Below, piece by piece: positions 49,968-61,326 of a stretch of DNA of 64,000 bases. Under the pieces are notes generated by a model. It was given only the letters and a program-made list of their open reading frames with translations, had not been told where the DNA came from and searched no databases. Source of the stretch: Phaseolus vulgaris (taxonomy: Eukaryota > Streptophyta > Magnoliopsida > Fabales > Fabaceae). Location: contig NC_023754.2 of the NCBI RefSeq assembly GCF_000499845.2, positions 19,036,111-19,100,110 on the forward strand, read 5' to 3'. Made by a program: the position numbers and the translations under genes. Position 1 is the first letter of the stretch. The number at the start of each line of letters is the position of its first letter.

Positions 49968-50967
49968 TAAAAGAGTAAAGAGTTTAGCAGGACCAGGGGG
50001 CGAAAGGAGGAGGGATGATTTGTAAAACTGGAGTTGTAATGAGAGAAAAAAGATGGGACAGAAGCAACATTTGTATGCAGAATGTGATCAACTAATTGTT
50101 TGGTCCTTTCAATACGATTTTCTTGAGCAAGAAGCAGCGCTTCAATGTCTGCTACCGTGTATGGGTCAAGACGGGATGTGACAGAGGTGATAAAAGAATC
50201 GTATTCGTCAGATAACCCATTAAGAACAACTTCAATGTGATCTTCTATAGAAATGGGACAACCCACAACAGCCAATTGGTCTACGGTTTTCTTGATATCA
50301 AGAAGGTAGGCAGAGATGGAGCGGTCTTTCTCGGGTGTATGCAACTGCTGTTTGTGCTTCTTTATTTTGAGAACGAGTTTAAGACGCGTAATGGGTCTGG
50401 AGTTTTTCCCAGACTTGGTTTGAAGTGTCCATGCCAACCATCTGAGTTAGGATACCTAAGGTCATAGATGCCAATAACCAGGCCAAGATTGCATGATCCT
50501 GACGATCATACTGGATGTATTTGGAATTAACAATGGGGAAAGAATCTTGCTCGACAGAGATGAAGCGCGGAGGAATGCAAGAACCATCTAGAAAATGAAG
50601 AATATCTAGGCTTCGAAGGGCGACATTAACTTGTTGCTGCTAGACAAGGAAATTGTCTGGATCCAGTTTCAGAGGGATTGGGGTATGAAAGATATGAGGG
50701 AGAAGAGCTTCGAGCTTGGAAGAAAAATTTTCAGAATTGGGTTCAGTGGTAGATGATGAGGCCATTTTTTTGCTCTGGATACCATAAAAGAGTAAAGAGT
50801 GAACCAGAGGTTTAGAGAGCAGAAAGAAAGAGAGAATGAGTAAACTTTATTATATGATTCAATACAAAACATACATGGAAGGTTGGGTATTAATAGTACC
50901 CAGTGCAGTAGAGAATACATGTAAAACAGTTAAGACTGTTATATACAGTTAAGACTGTTATACCTAA
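49968..50967 (-). mobile_element. 1000-bp Copia retrotransposon remnant (LTR end, primer site, gag part)
   Basis: Exactly 1000 bases are flanked by the direct repeat TAAAGAA (49961-49967 and 50968-50974); block A has one uninterrupted copy. Read on the minus strand: an LTR of about 200 bases ending CTCTTTACTCTTTTA, a primer-binding motif TGGTATCCAGAGC, then a gag reading frame (start near 50763 with Met-Ala-Ser) including KIKKHKQQLHTPEKDRSISA and VVLNGLSDEYDSFITSV, typical of Copia gag. The remnant then jumps straight to CTCTTTACTCTTTTA again, the last 15 bases of the other LTR. Protease, integrase, reverse transcriptase and RNase H are missing, and the gag frame is shifted. Confidence 0.85.
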
Positions 50968-51087
50968 TAAAGAAATTATCAAAATAAATAAATTGTAGAA
51001 AAATTATGAAATTAAATAAATCATGTCTGTGAAGCAAGACTTCCACGATTTCACTTTTTTTTTAATTTTTAACAAATACAAAAGTAA

Positions 51088-51442
51088 CACTACAAGGAAA
51101 TCATTAAATAGAAACCAATTTTTAGAGATCAAAATAATTAGTTGCAATAGTAACTAAATTAGATACCATTTTAGAAACTAAAAATAAATAAATTGGTTTT
51201 AAATTAGTTTCTATTATTGTTAAATAGTTTCTAAATTGGTATCTAATTAGCTACCAAGGTTTTAACTACCAATTATTTAGTTTCTAAATTTGGTAGCGAA
51301 AACATTGGTTGCTAATTATATAAACTAATTTAGAAACCAAAAATTTATTTAGTCCCTAAAATGGTCTCTAATTTAGTCACTATAACAACTAATTATTTTT
51401 TGTCTCTAAAATTAGTTTTTATTTCATGATTTTCTTGTAGTG
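51088..51442. mobile_element. 355-bp CACTA-type foldback MITE with TAA duplication
   Basis: It begins CACTACAAGGAAATC and ends ATGATTTTCTTGTAGTG, flanked by taa at 51085-51087 and 51443-51445. The paralogous place in block A (29387) reads agaagtaatatttgagctg with no insert, and block C (55280) is likewise uninterrupted. The interior forms a long imperfect hairpin. Confidence 0.92.
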
Positions 51443-51597
51443 TAATATTTGAGATGCATAATTTCATTATATATATATATATATATTATTAAAATTATGT
51501 TTGATATACGAATTTTAATTTTGTTTTCTTATAATGTATACAAAACATAATTATTGTTATGAAAAATAAAAAGTTAAAATCGTCCTAGTAGAGTATC

Positions 51598-51880
51598 CAC
51601 TACAAGAAAAACTTGATTTAGCTTCCAAATATTTGCGTGGGCCATTTGCGGACGCTACTCTCGTCGGTCAAAATGAGTAAAAACCCACGCAAGATTTACA
51701 TTGGACGCAAAACGGACGCATATATTGATTTAATTTTTTTTTTTTTTTTTAAATTTTGCGTCGGCCGCGGTCCACGCATAGGCGTCGGTTTTGCATCGGC
51801 CACGACCCACGCATATGCGTCCGTTTTGCGTTGCCCACAGAACCCACACATATGCGTCCGCTATAGCCCACGCATGTTTA
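51598..51880 (+). mobile_element. CACTA-type element end with GC-rich subterminal repeats
   Basis: It begins CACTACAAGAAAAACTTG at the point where block B stops aligning with block C. It then carries repeats of cccacgcatatgcgtccg and gcgtcggcc (about 37-base spacing, 51755-51870), typical of CACTA subterminal transposase-binding arrays. No matching right end or transposase was found, so it is probably a truncated element. Confidence 0.65.
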
Positions 51881-52355
51881 GAATTTTAAAATTTAAATAT
51901 TTTTAATGTATAATAAATATTTTAATATTTAATTCTTTATTATATTTATTTTAGAATTATTTCTTTAATGTTATAATAAATTATTTAATTTATCAATTTT
52001 GAATATAAATTAATTAAATTAGATTTATTAAATTAAATAAGAGTTTGATTTAAAATTAATTGAGTAAAATAAAATATATATTTAAATTATTTAAATGTTA
52101 TATAAAATATTTTTTTTTTATTTTAAATATTATTTATTTTAAATTTAATTTATTTATATATTGTCATAACTATTTTATTTTTGAAATTATGATATAAATT
52201 AGTTAAATTAAATTGATGATAATAATATTAAATTTATTAGATTTATTAAATATTAATATTAATACTATTAATAATATGTATAATAATATTAATAATATTT
52301 ATAATAATATTAATTATAATATTAATAATAATGTTAATTATAATATTAATTATAG
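51881..52355. repeat. A/T-rich tract ending in taatat microsatellite
   Basis: No coding content. From 52210 the sequence is almost entirely taataatatt units, ending abruptly at the broken 3' edge of a minus-strand LINE. Confidence 0.65.
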
Positions 52356-55015
52356 GTACTTGCAAATACTCCTAGAGCATTCCTTTCAACATTTATGCCA
52401 GCTAGTTTAGATCTGTGAAAGTTTATCTTTAAGCATAGGCAATCTCATAACACCTTAGGATTGCTTTTATTGTAAAAACATTGTTATAAGAATCTTCACA
52501 CATAAACATGGTGTCATCAACAAATTGCAGCATATACTTCAACCTCATTTCTCCCCACCTTCGCACCTTTAATGAGACTTTCTTTGAGAGCTTGTCTTAC
52601 TAGCCCTGTTAACCCTTCTGCGACAATGAGAAAAAGAAATGGGGCTAAGGGATCTCCCTGCCTCAACCCTCTAGTTGGTCTAAATTCCTTTGTAGGGCTT
52701 TCATTGACCAACACAGACACCGATGCAAACTCTAGACACCCTTTTATCCACATTATCCATTTATTGTGGAAGCCCAACCTCAAAAGCATGTAAAGGAGAA
52801 AGTCTCACCTGACCGAGTCATATGCTTTTGCATATTCTACTTTTAAACACAAGTCTCTCCTCCCATAACTCCTCAACTACCTCACTGACCGCAATCTAAC
52901 ATGCCTCTTCCTTTCAAAAAAGTCGATTGACTGGCATTAATCACCAACGGTATAACCTCCTTGATCTGGCATGACAACACCTTAGTTATAATTTTATAGA
53001 GTGCTCCCACAAGGGAAATAGGCCTATACTGGTCTAAAGAAGTGTGATCTTTCACTTTAAGCATTAATGTTATGAATGAAGCATTATAACCTTTCGGGAT
53101 GCATCCCGAGTCCTGTAACGACTTCACTGCTTCCACAATATACTATTTAAGAACAACCCAATTATCCCTTAAGAAATTAAAGTTGAATTCATCTGGACAA
53201 AGGCTTTTGAAACCTTCACATTGCCAAATTGCTTCCTTTATTTCCTCCTCTGTGAAGTCAGTAACCAAGCTTGCACTTGTCTCCTGTTACAAAAAATTAA
53301 ACTCCACACCTTCAAGTCTAACCCCATAATCTTATGTCGCCTGATATCTAACCTGAAACATCTTTTTGGCTTCCCTGCATACAACTTCAAGTTCCTCACA
53401 CCACAAATTATTTACATTCATGCCTTTCACTCCATTCCTAAGATGTCTCCACCTGAGCATCAAGTGATAGTACCTTGAATTTGAATCACCATACTTGAGC
53501 CATTTTTCTCTCGCTTTTTGCCTACATAGTGATTCCATCTTAGAGTCAAGTAACCTCATCTGGCTTAAAAGCTTTGTTCTTCTCAACTTAGCCTTTTCAC
53601 CAATAGAAGTGGTGTCATCTTGGTTGTCTATGTCCTCAATTTCTTTGACAATCCTCTTCTTTCTAGTAACCATACATCCAAACACATCTCGATTCCATAT
53701 TTTTAGGCCAGCCTTAAGAGACTTAAGCTTTTCTTTGAACCTGGTTATATTATTACCTTGAATACAATATGACCTCCAATTAACCCCTACCATCTCCTTA
53801 AACCCCGACTCCAACAACCAAGCATCAATGGATCTGAATGGCTTTGGACCATAGTCTCTTATTAAAGATTTCACCACTATGGCACAATGATCTGAAACCA
53901 CTCCCGATTGTACATGTTGCTTACAACCGGACCATTTTTGGATCCACTCCTCCGACACCATCACCCTATTGAGTTTGCTCTTTGTTGAATCGTTGGCTTT
54001 GAACCAGATGTATTTCTTACTTACAACTGGTAATTCCACCATATAATTCCTCTCAATAAAGCTATTAAAATCCCTGATTTTGTTCTTTTGGTTACCCGTG
54101 ACACTAGACTCTCTTCTTTCACTAACATTCTTGACAATATTAAAGTCACCATAGAAACACCAGGCCAGGTTCTGATGTGCACACTTGATATTCGACAGCT
54201 CCGCCCATAAAGACTCATTTTCAACCAAGTTGCATGAGGCATAGATATTTATCACTGCACAATGACACTTCGATGCAATATGTTGCCCAAAGATAGTTAT
54301 GTAATCTTTTCCCATCACATGTCTCTCATAGCCAAACGCACCTTTATGCCACATAGTTAACATACTCTCTGCTCCACTTACGCCTTCATTGTGAATCCAT
54401 CCAACCTTATTATCACCCCATAACGAAAAGCATCTAGAGTCTGAAAGAGCAGATGCTTTAACCTTCTGAAGGCACAATAAATTCGCCCCTCCTTAGCAAT
54501 AATATGCCTAATATAATTAGCTTTTGTCCCCCCTCCCAACCCTCTTATATTAAGATTGACAATAATCATAATAACTCTTGTAGGATACCCTCCTCTGACT
54601 TCTTCTTAATCTCCTTATCTTTATCTTCCATTCTTCTAAATTCGTCGATTATTTTCTCCTCGTTCCCGCAACATGACGTCCCTAAGAGTTTACCCACCTC
54701 CCAAATTTTTTATGGGTCGTTTGGAGTACCCTCCTTCCTCAATCTATTGTTGCATAATAAAATGTCACTTTCAGATGAAAATCTCCTTCACCCTTGCCCA
54801 TTTCTGAAAACCCTTGTCATGTCGTATTCCCCATATGTAGCTCGAAAGTTGGAGAAAAAGAACATGGTAGCACCTCTTGACGACCTACGACCCTGTTCAG
54901 GCCTCCACCGCTCCTTCCTAAACCTCCCATCCGCCTCTGACTTCTGTCAGAATCTAATCTCTTCCGGTTACCCACCATTCGAAAACCTTAGCTCATGTAA
55001 TAGATGTTGTTAGAG
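52356..55015 (-). pseudogene. L1-type LINE: ORF1 start, endonuclease and part of reverse transcriptase
   Basis: Read on the minus strand from 55015: an ORF1 start with an RRM-like MFFFSNFRATYGEYDMTRVF near 54870-54810, then ORF2. The endonuclease domain lies mostly in the frame 54477-53332 (GDFNIVKNVSERRESS, LNRVMVSEEWIQKW, SGVVSDHCAIVV). Reverse transcriptase pieces follow: DQYRPISLVGALYKIITKVL (53040-52980), GLRQGDPLAPFLFLIVAEGL (about 52680-52620) and the active-site motif as FVDD at about 52515. Frameshifts and stops separate them. The element stops in the reverse transcriptase at 52356 against a microsatellite; loss of the 3' part is unusual for a LINE and implies a later deletion. Confidence 0.85.
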
Positions 55016-55089
55016 GAAATGATTTGAAATTACAAAAGGGATGGAGAACTTTATATATTTAGTTAAATATGAGTATGAGTATTATTTCT

Positions 55090-55700
55090 TCATTTTTTTT
55101 TTGTGTTTATCATTTTTGGTATCCTATACGAGAAAAATTATAAGTCTAATATAATTTTTTAAAGAAATTATCAAAATAAAAAATTGTAGAAGAGTTATAA
55201 AATTAAATAAATCATGTTTGGGAAGCAAGACTTTTCCACAAACACGATTTCACTTTTTTATTTTTAACAGATACAGAAGTTATATTTAAGCTGCATTTTT
55301 CGTTTCATATATTTTTTTTTATTAAAATTATGTTTGATATATGAATTTTAATTTTGTTTTCTTATAATGTATACAAAGTATAATTTTTATGTCATGAAAA
55401 ATACACACTTTTGTTCACAGCAGAGCTACTGGACTATCCTAGATTAAAAGGAATTGTACATATGGGTGTGGTAAACTATGCAAATTTTTCTGCATAAACT
55501 GCAAAATATGAAACTTAGCTTTTATTTGTATTTTGCTGGTTTGTAATGCTTTTGGATTATAAGCTAGAAGATGTGGTTTTAGTAATACATACTTTTTATT
55601 TATTTATTTTCTAATGATAAAAAGAAATTGTTATGAAAAATAAAAATTTGAAATCGTCCTACTGGAGTATCTTAAATGTGAAGTCGTGTTTTCCAAGTAT
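55090..55700. repeat. Duplication block C (upstream flank of CYP79D copy 3)
   Basis: The phrases tacgagaaa, aaattatcaaaataaa, aaatcatgtttgggaagcaagac, attaaaattatgtttgatata and aatcgtcctactggagtatc align with block B (49930-51597) and, up to attaaaattatgtttgatata, block A (29240-29450) without the insertions found there. Confidence 0.7.
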
Positions 55701-56146
55701 AATATATCGAATTTTGTAATATTTTAGTTTTTTAACTTATTTTCTTATTACTTTTGATACAGTACTTTCAACAACCTTCTTCACTTTCGTGTACCTCGTT
55801 GAACTTTCCCTTCACCACAATTTTATTACAACTACTTCGCACATTTTCAATATGTTATAAGTTGTAGCTCACGAACAACACACAGTCTATTATAAACTAC
55901 CTTACTAGATAGGGTTTTTTTTTTTTTTCTGTCGAAGATTATGCTGACTAATGTAATAAGGTTAAATAGCATCTTTAAAATATTCTTTATTTTTTTTATT
56001 TTTTTAAAAGAAAACTGTAGTGTATAAAGGTATGTATGAATTGCAAAATGGATGATTCAGTTGTATGACAAATAATAATATTAAACCGTAAAAAAAAATA
56101 TCACATTTTATCTCTTCCTCTCCATGCAAATCTAAAGAAGTTTAAC
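55701..56146. other. Distal upstream region of CYP79D copy 3
   Basis: It holds no gene. The segment 55780-56090 aligns loosely with 29610-30690 and 19680-19770, including ctgtagtgtataaaggtatg at 56017, the empty site of the MITE found in copy 2. Confidence 0.55.
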
Positions 56147-56394
56147 CATGCACGTGTTTTTGGCTCTTCATGATATATCCCGTACTAAGAATCTAACATG
56201 TGATGCATATCTTTCATGATTTTTTTTTATTTAACACTAGTTTTTTACAATCCCTTTTAATAATAAAATATTATATTTTTTAATAAAGTTAATAAAAAAT
56301 TAAAATAAAATTATAGTATATTTCATTGTGAAATGTATGTGGAAGTAAACTAAGAGTGTTTTTTCATATTTAATATGCCGCTACGCTATAAATA
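56147..56394 (+). promoter_or_regulatory. Core promoter of CYP79D copy 3, with inserted DNA
   Basis: CATGCA (56147-56152) overlaps a G-box CACGTG (56151-56156). The TATA box is at 56387-56394, 113 bases before the ATG. The G-box to TATA distance is 236 bases here against 95 in copy 2, because about 140 extra bases lie between gcatatcttt and the TATA region. A seven-codon upstream reading frame starts at 56412 and stops at 56433-56435. Confidence 0.7.
56233..56360. mobile_element. Probable 128-bp MITE in the copy 3 promoter
   Basis: The left end AACACTAGTTTTTTAC and right end (reverse complement) AACACTCTTAGTTTAC are imperfect inverted repeats around an A/T-rich core. Copies 1 and 2 lack this segment. 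T runs on both sides hide the target-site duplication, so the ends are approximate. Confidence 0.5.
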
Positions 56395-56499
56395 GGTATC
56401 AAGTATTTGCCATGAATCATTCCGGTCTTCTCTAAAATCCTTAGCCAAACTACTTCTCCTTAATTTCTTCCTTTTTCAGTTACAAAACTTTTCCAAATC

Positions 56500-58458
56500 A
56501 TGGGTAACACCCCATTTCTTCTGTTGTCAAATCTTCAAAGCTTTTGGCCTTCTTTGTTTGTGATAATTACCTGTTTCATCATTATGATCAAAACCCTAAG
56601 GTCTAACTTCACCGAGAGTTCTAAGAAACAAAAGCCAAACCTCCCTCCAGGTCCCAAACCATGGCCTATAGTAGGCAACCTTCCTGAAATGCTTGCAAAA
56701 GAACCTGCACATAAGTGGATACATAATCTCATGAAAGAAATGAACACTGAAATTGCATGTATCCGCTTAGGAAATGCCTATGTTATCCCAGTCACATCTC
56801 CCACCATTGCTACTGAGTTCTTGAGAAAACAAGATGCAACTTTTGCATCAAGATCACTAAGCATGTCCACTGAACTCATCAGTAGTGGATATTCAACAAC
56901 AGCTTTTGCGCCCTTTGGGGATCAGTGGAAGAAAATGAAGAAAATTTTAACCAATGATTTGCTTTCTCCACAGAAGCACCTATGGCTTCACGACAAAAGG
57001 ACGGAAGAAGCTCAAAACCTTACGTTTTACGTCTACAACAAGTGCAAAATGGTGAACGATGGTATTTCTGGCCTTGTGAATGTTAGGACTGCTGCAAGGC
57101 ATTATTGTGGAAACCTTATCAGAAAAATTACTTTTAATACAAGGTATTTTGGGGAGGCTAGAGAGGATGGAGGGCCCGGTTTTGAGGAAGTAGAACATGT
57201 CGATTCCATCTTTGATTTGCTCAACTACGTTAATTCCTTTTCTGTTTCTGATTATATGCCATGCTTGAGGGCACTTGATTTGGATGGTCACGAGAAGAAA
57301 GTGAAGGAAGCTTTGAGGATCGTCAAGAAGTATCATGATCCCATCGTTCAACAGAGAATCAAACAATGGAACGATGGATTAAAGATTGATAAAGAGGACT
57401 GGCTTGATGTTCTCATCTCTCTGAAAGACTCCAACAATAACCCATCCTTAACATTGGAAGAGATCAATGCACAAATCATAGTAATATACTTCACTTTTCT
57501 CCTGGTTTTTTGTTTTTTTTGTACTTATACTAACACGTAAATGCAAATCATATTTCTTGCGGGAGAGGGGTTTATTTATGAACATACATTTACTTTCTTT
57601 TCCATTCACTTTCACATTCTTTTCTTTCAATCTTTCTCCTCTTTTCTTCTCACCTCTATCAGTTTCTCGTTTTACCCTTTTCTTTTAACCATTTACATAG
57701 TTTGTAAGATGGATTGGAATCATGTAGGTAGTTCTAGATCTTATACAATAACTTCTGATTTGGCTACATTTCATGCATGTTGTAAAGATGAAATTTGAAA
57801 TAAATATTCAAACTCATTGTAGGAATTGATGGTTGCAACAGTGGACAATCCATCAAATGCTTTTGAATGGGCACTTGCTGAGATGATTAACCAACCAGAG
57901 TTGCTCCATCGAGCTGTTGAAGAATTGGACAGTGTGGTAGGAAAAGACAGGATGGTCCAAGAATCAGATATACCTAAGCTAAACTATGTGAAGGCTTGTG
58001 CAAAAGAAGCATTTCGTCTTCATCCCATTGCACCTTTTAATCCTCCCCATGTCTCTATGAGTGACACCATGGTGGGAAATTACTTCATCCCTAAGGGTAG
58101 CCATGTACTACTAAGCAGACAAGAACTTGGAAGAAACCCAAAAGTGTGGAATGAACCCTACAAGTTCAAACCTGAACGCCACCTGAAGAGTGATGGAGAT
58201 GATGTGGTTTTGACGGAACCAAATTTGAAGTTGATATCATTTAGCACAGGAAGGCGTGGGTGTCCCGGAGTGATGCTTGGAACCACAATGACAGTGATGT
58301 TATTTGCTAGATTGCTCCATGGCTTCAGTTGGACTGCACCACCCAATGTTTCAACCATCAACCTCTCTGAGTCAGACCATGATATCCTTCTTGCACAACC
58401 ACTCCTGGCAGTTGCTCAGCCAAGATTACCACCACAGCTATATATATACCAACAATAA
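56500..58458 (+). CDS. CYP79D: CYP79D-like cytochrome P450, copy 3
   Basis: Exons 56500-57480 and 57823-58458 with a 342-bp phase-0 intron; 538 residues. One residue is missing after the anchor (TESSKKQK) and the C terminus is slightly longer (LYIYQQ). All CYP79 landmarks are present: [18 protein letters not shown] and the heme loop [11 protein letters not shown] (Cys 474). It differs from copy 1 at about 25 exon-1 residues but only a handful in exon 2. Unlike copies 1 and 2 it keeps PFNPPH, the family-typical Asn after ExxR, and [12 protein letters not shown] closer to other CYP79Ds, so it probably represents the less altered lineage. Expected role: conversion of an aliphatic amino acid to its aldoxime in the ER membrane, feeding cyanogenic glucoside or related pathways. 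Confidence 0.93.
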
Positions 58459-61030
58459 ATTAAATCAAAATTTAGTTTATATCTTGGTTTATATTTTAAC
58501 ATGATGAATAAATGTTATTGTAATACAATAAGCTCGTGTTTAATTAAATGTCGTATGGTGTAAAAAGGACTCAACTGTTGGTCGAGTTCAAGGTTAGGGA
58601 AAATCATTGACTTCAAAGTCCAAATTTTTTGTAATATTCCACTAATCTTAAGCTTCATAAAATATTTTGAATAACAAAATAAGCTAGCACTTTGATAGCT
58701 GTACACATTTGCAACATCAAATTTACATAAAATTTTCAAATTTTGGTTTCGTGCATATGTCTTCCTAGTAAAAATTTACCAGGGAAATTTAAAATGGATA
58801 GAAAAAAAATTATTTACAATTTTCGATAAGTTGTGCGGTTTTAATTGAAAAAAAAAATCATGCTAGTAAAAAGACGAATTTAGTTTGGATTAGATGAATT
58901 AATCTTATTAAAATTTTCACAAAAGAAAATTATGTTTAATAAGCTTGACGTCAATTAAATTTTTGATTATAATATATTTATAATAGTATATGAGTGACAA
59001 CTTTTTTTTTAGAATTAAATAAATTAAAGGTACATTTTTTGGATCTTCCAATCCTTATGAAACATGTAAAAAAAAGTGAGATTAAAGCTGCATGTGAAGT
59101 CCCTACGTAATCATCTAACAAAGTCTAAGCTTCTAAACAGGACATTGACATGACAGAGCAACAGAACAAGACTCAAAAAGCAGGATCCCAAACACTCTTT
59201 CTCAACACAGCAGCATAAAGCTCACCCCCAGATCTCCAAAACATGCTAATAAGATGAAGAAAAATGATTTTTTTACATCCCATTTTTCCTTTGCTACAAA
59301 TTACATCTTCTTTAAGTGTTAAATTTCTTATGTGATAGAAGTATTTTTGTAAAATAATAGGTATAAGATGGATGTAATAGTGTCAAATTATCACTACTCT
59401 AAGATGAATTCTAATCTGTTATGTGCAAGAACCTACAAAAAAGACAGGAAAGAGCAGGTTGCACAGTTATACCAACATGTGCCATCTCAACCAAAACCTT
59501 GCCCGCAACTCCTATTGATAACACTTACTCTTGCTTGGTCCAACAGAACATGCTCACCAAATGCTCGCCAAAAGTGCTCCTAGTATAACCAAAGATCTTG
59601 TCATAAAACCAGCTTCTTCTAAAGGATTATCATGCATGACTCTTAGTAATTAATTTTTTTTGGTAAAATTGTGTATTTGTGTTAATTAAGAGTGAATATT
59701 TAGTAAGTAAAATTAAGTAATAATTAAGCCGATAAAAAATAATAATTTATTTAAAATATGTGTAATAATATATGAAGTTGACAAATGATGTACTAAATAC
59801 TGGTTTATTTCTTTTACTAGTCTCTGCTAGTTAAATGAATGTCTAAATTTAATTTAATAAGTTAAACTAAGTATTATTTAAAAGTTGGGTGTAACAGTAT
59901 AGTATATGAAGTAAAAAATTGATGTATCAAAAAATTATTTAGCACTTGGTTTTACAATATTTTAATGAATTATTTAATAAACTTTGTTGTAGGATTAATT
60001 AGTATGTATAATATGGTATTATATTATTTTATTGAGTAAACAAGGTATGCATTACCTTGGACTATCATCACTACATTACGATTAGTTGTGGTTAGGTGGA
60101 ATATGAGACCCATGTGAAGGAATTGTAAACCGATAATAATGCATTAAAATACTGGACTGAATGCGAAGGATGGTGAGATTATGGAAGTGATGTTTTTATG
60201 GATCGAAAATCATAATGGGCTACTATAGAAAAGCCGTGTGAATCTCAAAACTTGTTGTACAAAACTTAAGAAGACTTGTTGTGGTGATATATATTCAATA
60301 TATTCAAGCATTTTGCTTGATTGAACAAAAAAATAATTATTAAGAATTTGAAGAATAGTCAACGTACTTCAATATTATTACTTAATCTAACATCTTTATT
60401 TCTTTTACGTAGGCTTCAAGGACATGTTTCATACATGTAATTTAGGTACATTAAATTTTATATTCCTCTAATTCACATAAAATAAATTAATTCAAATTTT
60501 CATTTCAATATTAAAGAAATCATACCAAAAGTTAAAAGTCTTGAATTTTTCAAATAACATAAAATCTGATGCCGTGAAAGTGTCTATCTCCAAATTAAAA
60601 CATGGGAATGGATAACAAGAAAGTTACAAAACAAGATTTTCATATATTCTGAGTAGTGAGTAGTAGTGTTGGAAGAAGTTGCAACATGTTGTGACCCAAA
60701 GCTGTGACTAACAAAGTAGTCAATTGTTAAGGACGTACTCTGCCAGGCATAGTGATGAGAAAAGTAATCATAGATATGTTGTAACCAATGTTTTACAACG
60801 AATGCCACCTGTAAAAAAAATCAAAATTATCTACAAATAATTATTAGGGAGCTAGATAGTAAACAAGTTAACATTATATACAAATTATTATCTAATTATC
60901 TATATTCATAAATAAATTTAAGATAATTTATATATATTATTATTTTTGAGTTTTTATCTATAGGTAAATTTAATATTACATATAAACTAATACTCAGAAA
61001 TCTATATTTATAAGTAAATTACTACATACA
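58459..61030. other. Intergenic region after the CYP79D array
   Basis: Similarity to the other CYP79D 3' flanks ends within about 60 bases. No gene is supported. Minus-strand 60808-60584, preceded by an acceptor-like ttttttttacag, could be a lone exon (reads AFVVKHWLQHIYDYFSHHY) but matches nothing I recognise. Confidence 0.45.
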
Positions 61031-61284
61031 AATTATTACCCACTAATTAATAACAATAATATTAATAATAATATTAACCATAAAAGCAATGATAATATTA
61101 ATAATATTATTAATATTAATACTGTTATTAATATCAATAATGTTATTAATATGGTTAATAATAATATTAATATTTTTATTAATATTATTATTATTATTAA
61201 TATTATTTATCAATATAGATTCATAGATATTATCTATGTATACACTCATATGTTAGAGATCTAAATATGTGAATAATATTAAAA

Positions 61285-61326
<42 letters not shown>

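Larger units (their letters stand above)
45545..51597. repeat. Segmental duplication block B (no CYP79D gene attached)
   Basis: It aligns to block A (25440-29470) over many hundreds of bases, for example 46105-46320 with 25985-26200, and to block C (55090-55700) at its right end. In blocks A and C this flank leads toward a CYP79D gene; here the right edge at about 51595 is cut by a CACTA-type element and no gene follows. Insertions specific to this block are the MITEs at 46737 and 51088 and the Copia remnant at 49968. Confidence 0.75.

Noticed and set aside
60584..60830. Possible single exon on the minus strand after an acceptor-like site
   Set aside because: The 74-residue product matches no family I know and no neighbouring exon was found.
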